This document shows positions 63,538 to 64,000 of a DNA stretch of 64,000 bases, piece by piece. The notes under the pieces were generated by a model. The model did no database searches and was not told where the DNA came from. It saw nothing but the letters and a program-made list of their open reading frames with translations. The position numbers were made by a program, and so were the translations under genes. The stretch is from Streptomyces venezuelae (GTDB taxonomy: Bacteria > Actinomycetota > Actinomycetes > Streptomycetales > Streptomycetaceae). The first letter of the stretch is position 1. Every line of letters begins with the position of its first letter. The DNA is taken from the NCBI RefSeq assembly GCF_008642335.1, contig NZ_CP029191.1, positions 4,836,001 through 4,900,000 on the forward strand, given 5' to 3'.

Positions 63538-64000
63538 ATGACGGACTCGCAGGCCACCGCAGCGCCCCTCGGAACGAACCCGACCGCCCCGGCCCCCGAC
63601 GGCGCCCGCACCGCCGCCGACGTGGTCACGCCCGAGCTGATCGCGCAGCTCACCCGTGACGTCATCGGGTCGGGACGGACGGCCAACCACTCGCCGCTGA
63701 CCGGCGAGAAGCTGGCCGACCTGCCCGAGTCCACCCCCGAGGACGTCACCACGGCCTTCCAGCGGGCCCGCACCGCGCAGATCGCCTGGGCGAGGACCCC
63801 CGTCAAGCAGCGCGCCGCCGTCCTGCTGCGCTTCCACGACCTGGTGCTGCAGCGCCAGGCCGAGGTCCTCGACCTGATCCAGCTGGAGACCGGCAAGTCC
63901 CGGCTGCACGCGCACGAGGAGGTCCAGGCCGTCGTGGTCGCCGCCCGGCACTACGGCCGCAGGGCCCCCGCCTACCTGGCGTCGAAGCGGCACACCGGCG
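63538..64000 (+). CDS. gabD: Succinate-semialdehyde dehydrogenase-like aldehyde dehydrogenase, 5' part
   Basis: The first 154 codons of an aldehyde dehydrogenase that runs out of the window. HSPLTGEKLADLPESTPEDV, WARTPVKQRAAVLLRFHDLV and LIQLETGKSRLHAHEEVQAV are typical of the NAD(P)-dependent succinate-semialdehyde dehydrogenase group of actinobacteria (SSADH, gabD2 type). It would oxidise succinic semialdehyde to succinate. The catalytic Cys and Glu lie beyond the window edge, so the call rests on the N-terminus. Confidence 0.85.
   Translation, partial: MTDSQATAAPLGTNPTAPAPDGARTAADVVTPELIAQLTRDVIGSGRTANHSPLTGEKLADLPESTPEDVTTAFQRARTAQIAWARTPVKQRAAVLLRFHDLVLQRQAEVLDLIQLETGKSRLHAHEEVQAVVVAARHYGRRAPAYLASKRHTG

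Noticed and set aside
61309..63993. 894-codon minus-strand open frame opposite kinase 5 and gabD
   Set aside because: Shadow translation with no domain and no ribosome binding site.

Overview
The window is a GC-rich piece of a Streptomyces chromosome (third codon positions almost always G or C, frequent GTG starts, and the Streptomyces developmental genes whiD and bldM). It belongs to the conserved chromosomal core; there is no phage, insertion sequence, CRISPR array, tRNA or rRNA gene that I can see. Gene order agrees with what I remember of S. coelicolor. The alr-tsaE-tsaB-rimI-tsaD-groES-groEL1-whiB-sigma-guaB-guaB3 block is also shared with Mycobacterium tuberculosis, where the WhiB protein is WhiB3 and the sigma factor is SigD.

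Bases 1-14737 hold the end of the S10 operon and the spc and alpha operons: rplD (3' end), rplW, rplB, rpsS, rplV, rpsC, rplP, rpmC, rpsQ / rplN, rplX, rplE, rpsN, rpsH, rplF, rplR, rpsE, rpmD, rplO / secY, adk, map / infA, rpmJ, rpsM, rpsK, rpoA, rplQ. GC-rich hairpins sit at the operon joints. rpsD is not in its usual place between rpsK and rpoA. Bases 14819-19057 hold truA, two membrane proteins and rplM-rpsI.

Bases 19195-31905 are mostly house-keeping and cell-wall supply: glmM, a DUF389 membrane protein, coaA, acpS, nnr, alr, an alpha/beta hydrolase, then the tRNA t6A genes tsaE, tsaB and tsaD with rimI. Set among them are a secreted protein that looks like an L,D-transpeptidase without its catalytic cysteine, and a small ORF behind a strong palindrome. 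Bases 31934-38602 are accessory: TetR plus an MFS exporter, a DGPF-domain protein with an ECF42-type sigma factor, a THUMP-like methyltransferase, and a polysaccharide deacetylase lipoprotein followed by what may be a cut-down paralogue.

Bases 38619-40916 are groES-groEL1 under two CIRCE (HrcA) operators. Then follow an SDR enzyme, a MOSC protein divergent from a LysR regulator, and the development block whiD / bldM with a textbook sigma-BldN promoter before bldM, a ShbA/SigD-like sigma factor, guaB and guaB3. A nucleotide-sugar dehydrogenase homologue without its catalytic cysteine and glpD diverge from a region with two perfect inverted DnaA boxes.

Bases 51984-63402 hold a serine beta-lactamase-fold peptidase and five tandem membrane kinases. 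The second of the five has lost every key catalytic residue I can check (a pseudokinase), and the first four carry related C-terminal ectodomains. The window ends inside a gabD-like dehydrogenase gene.

The best candidates for something new are the five-kinase array with a pseudokinase receptor, the cysteine-less sugar dehydrogenase beside paired DnaA boxes, and the cysteine-less L,D-transpeptidase-like protein.
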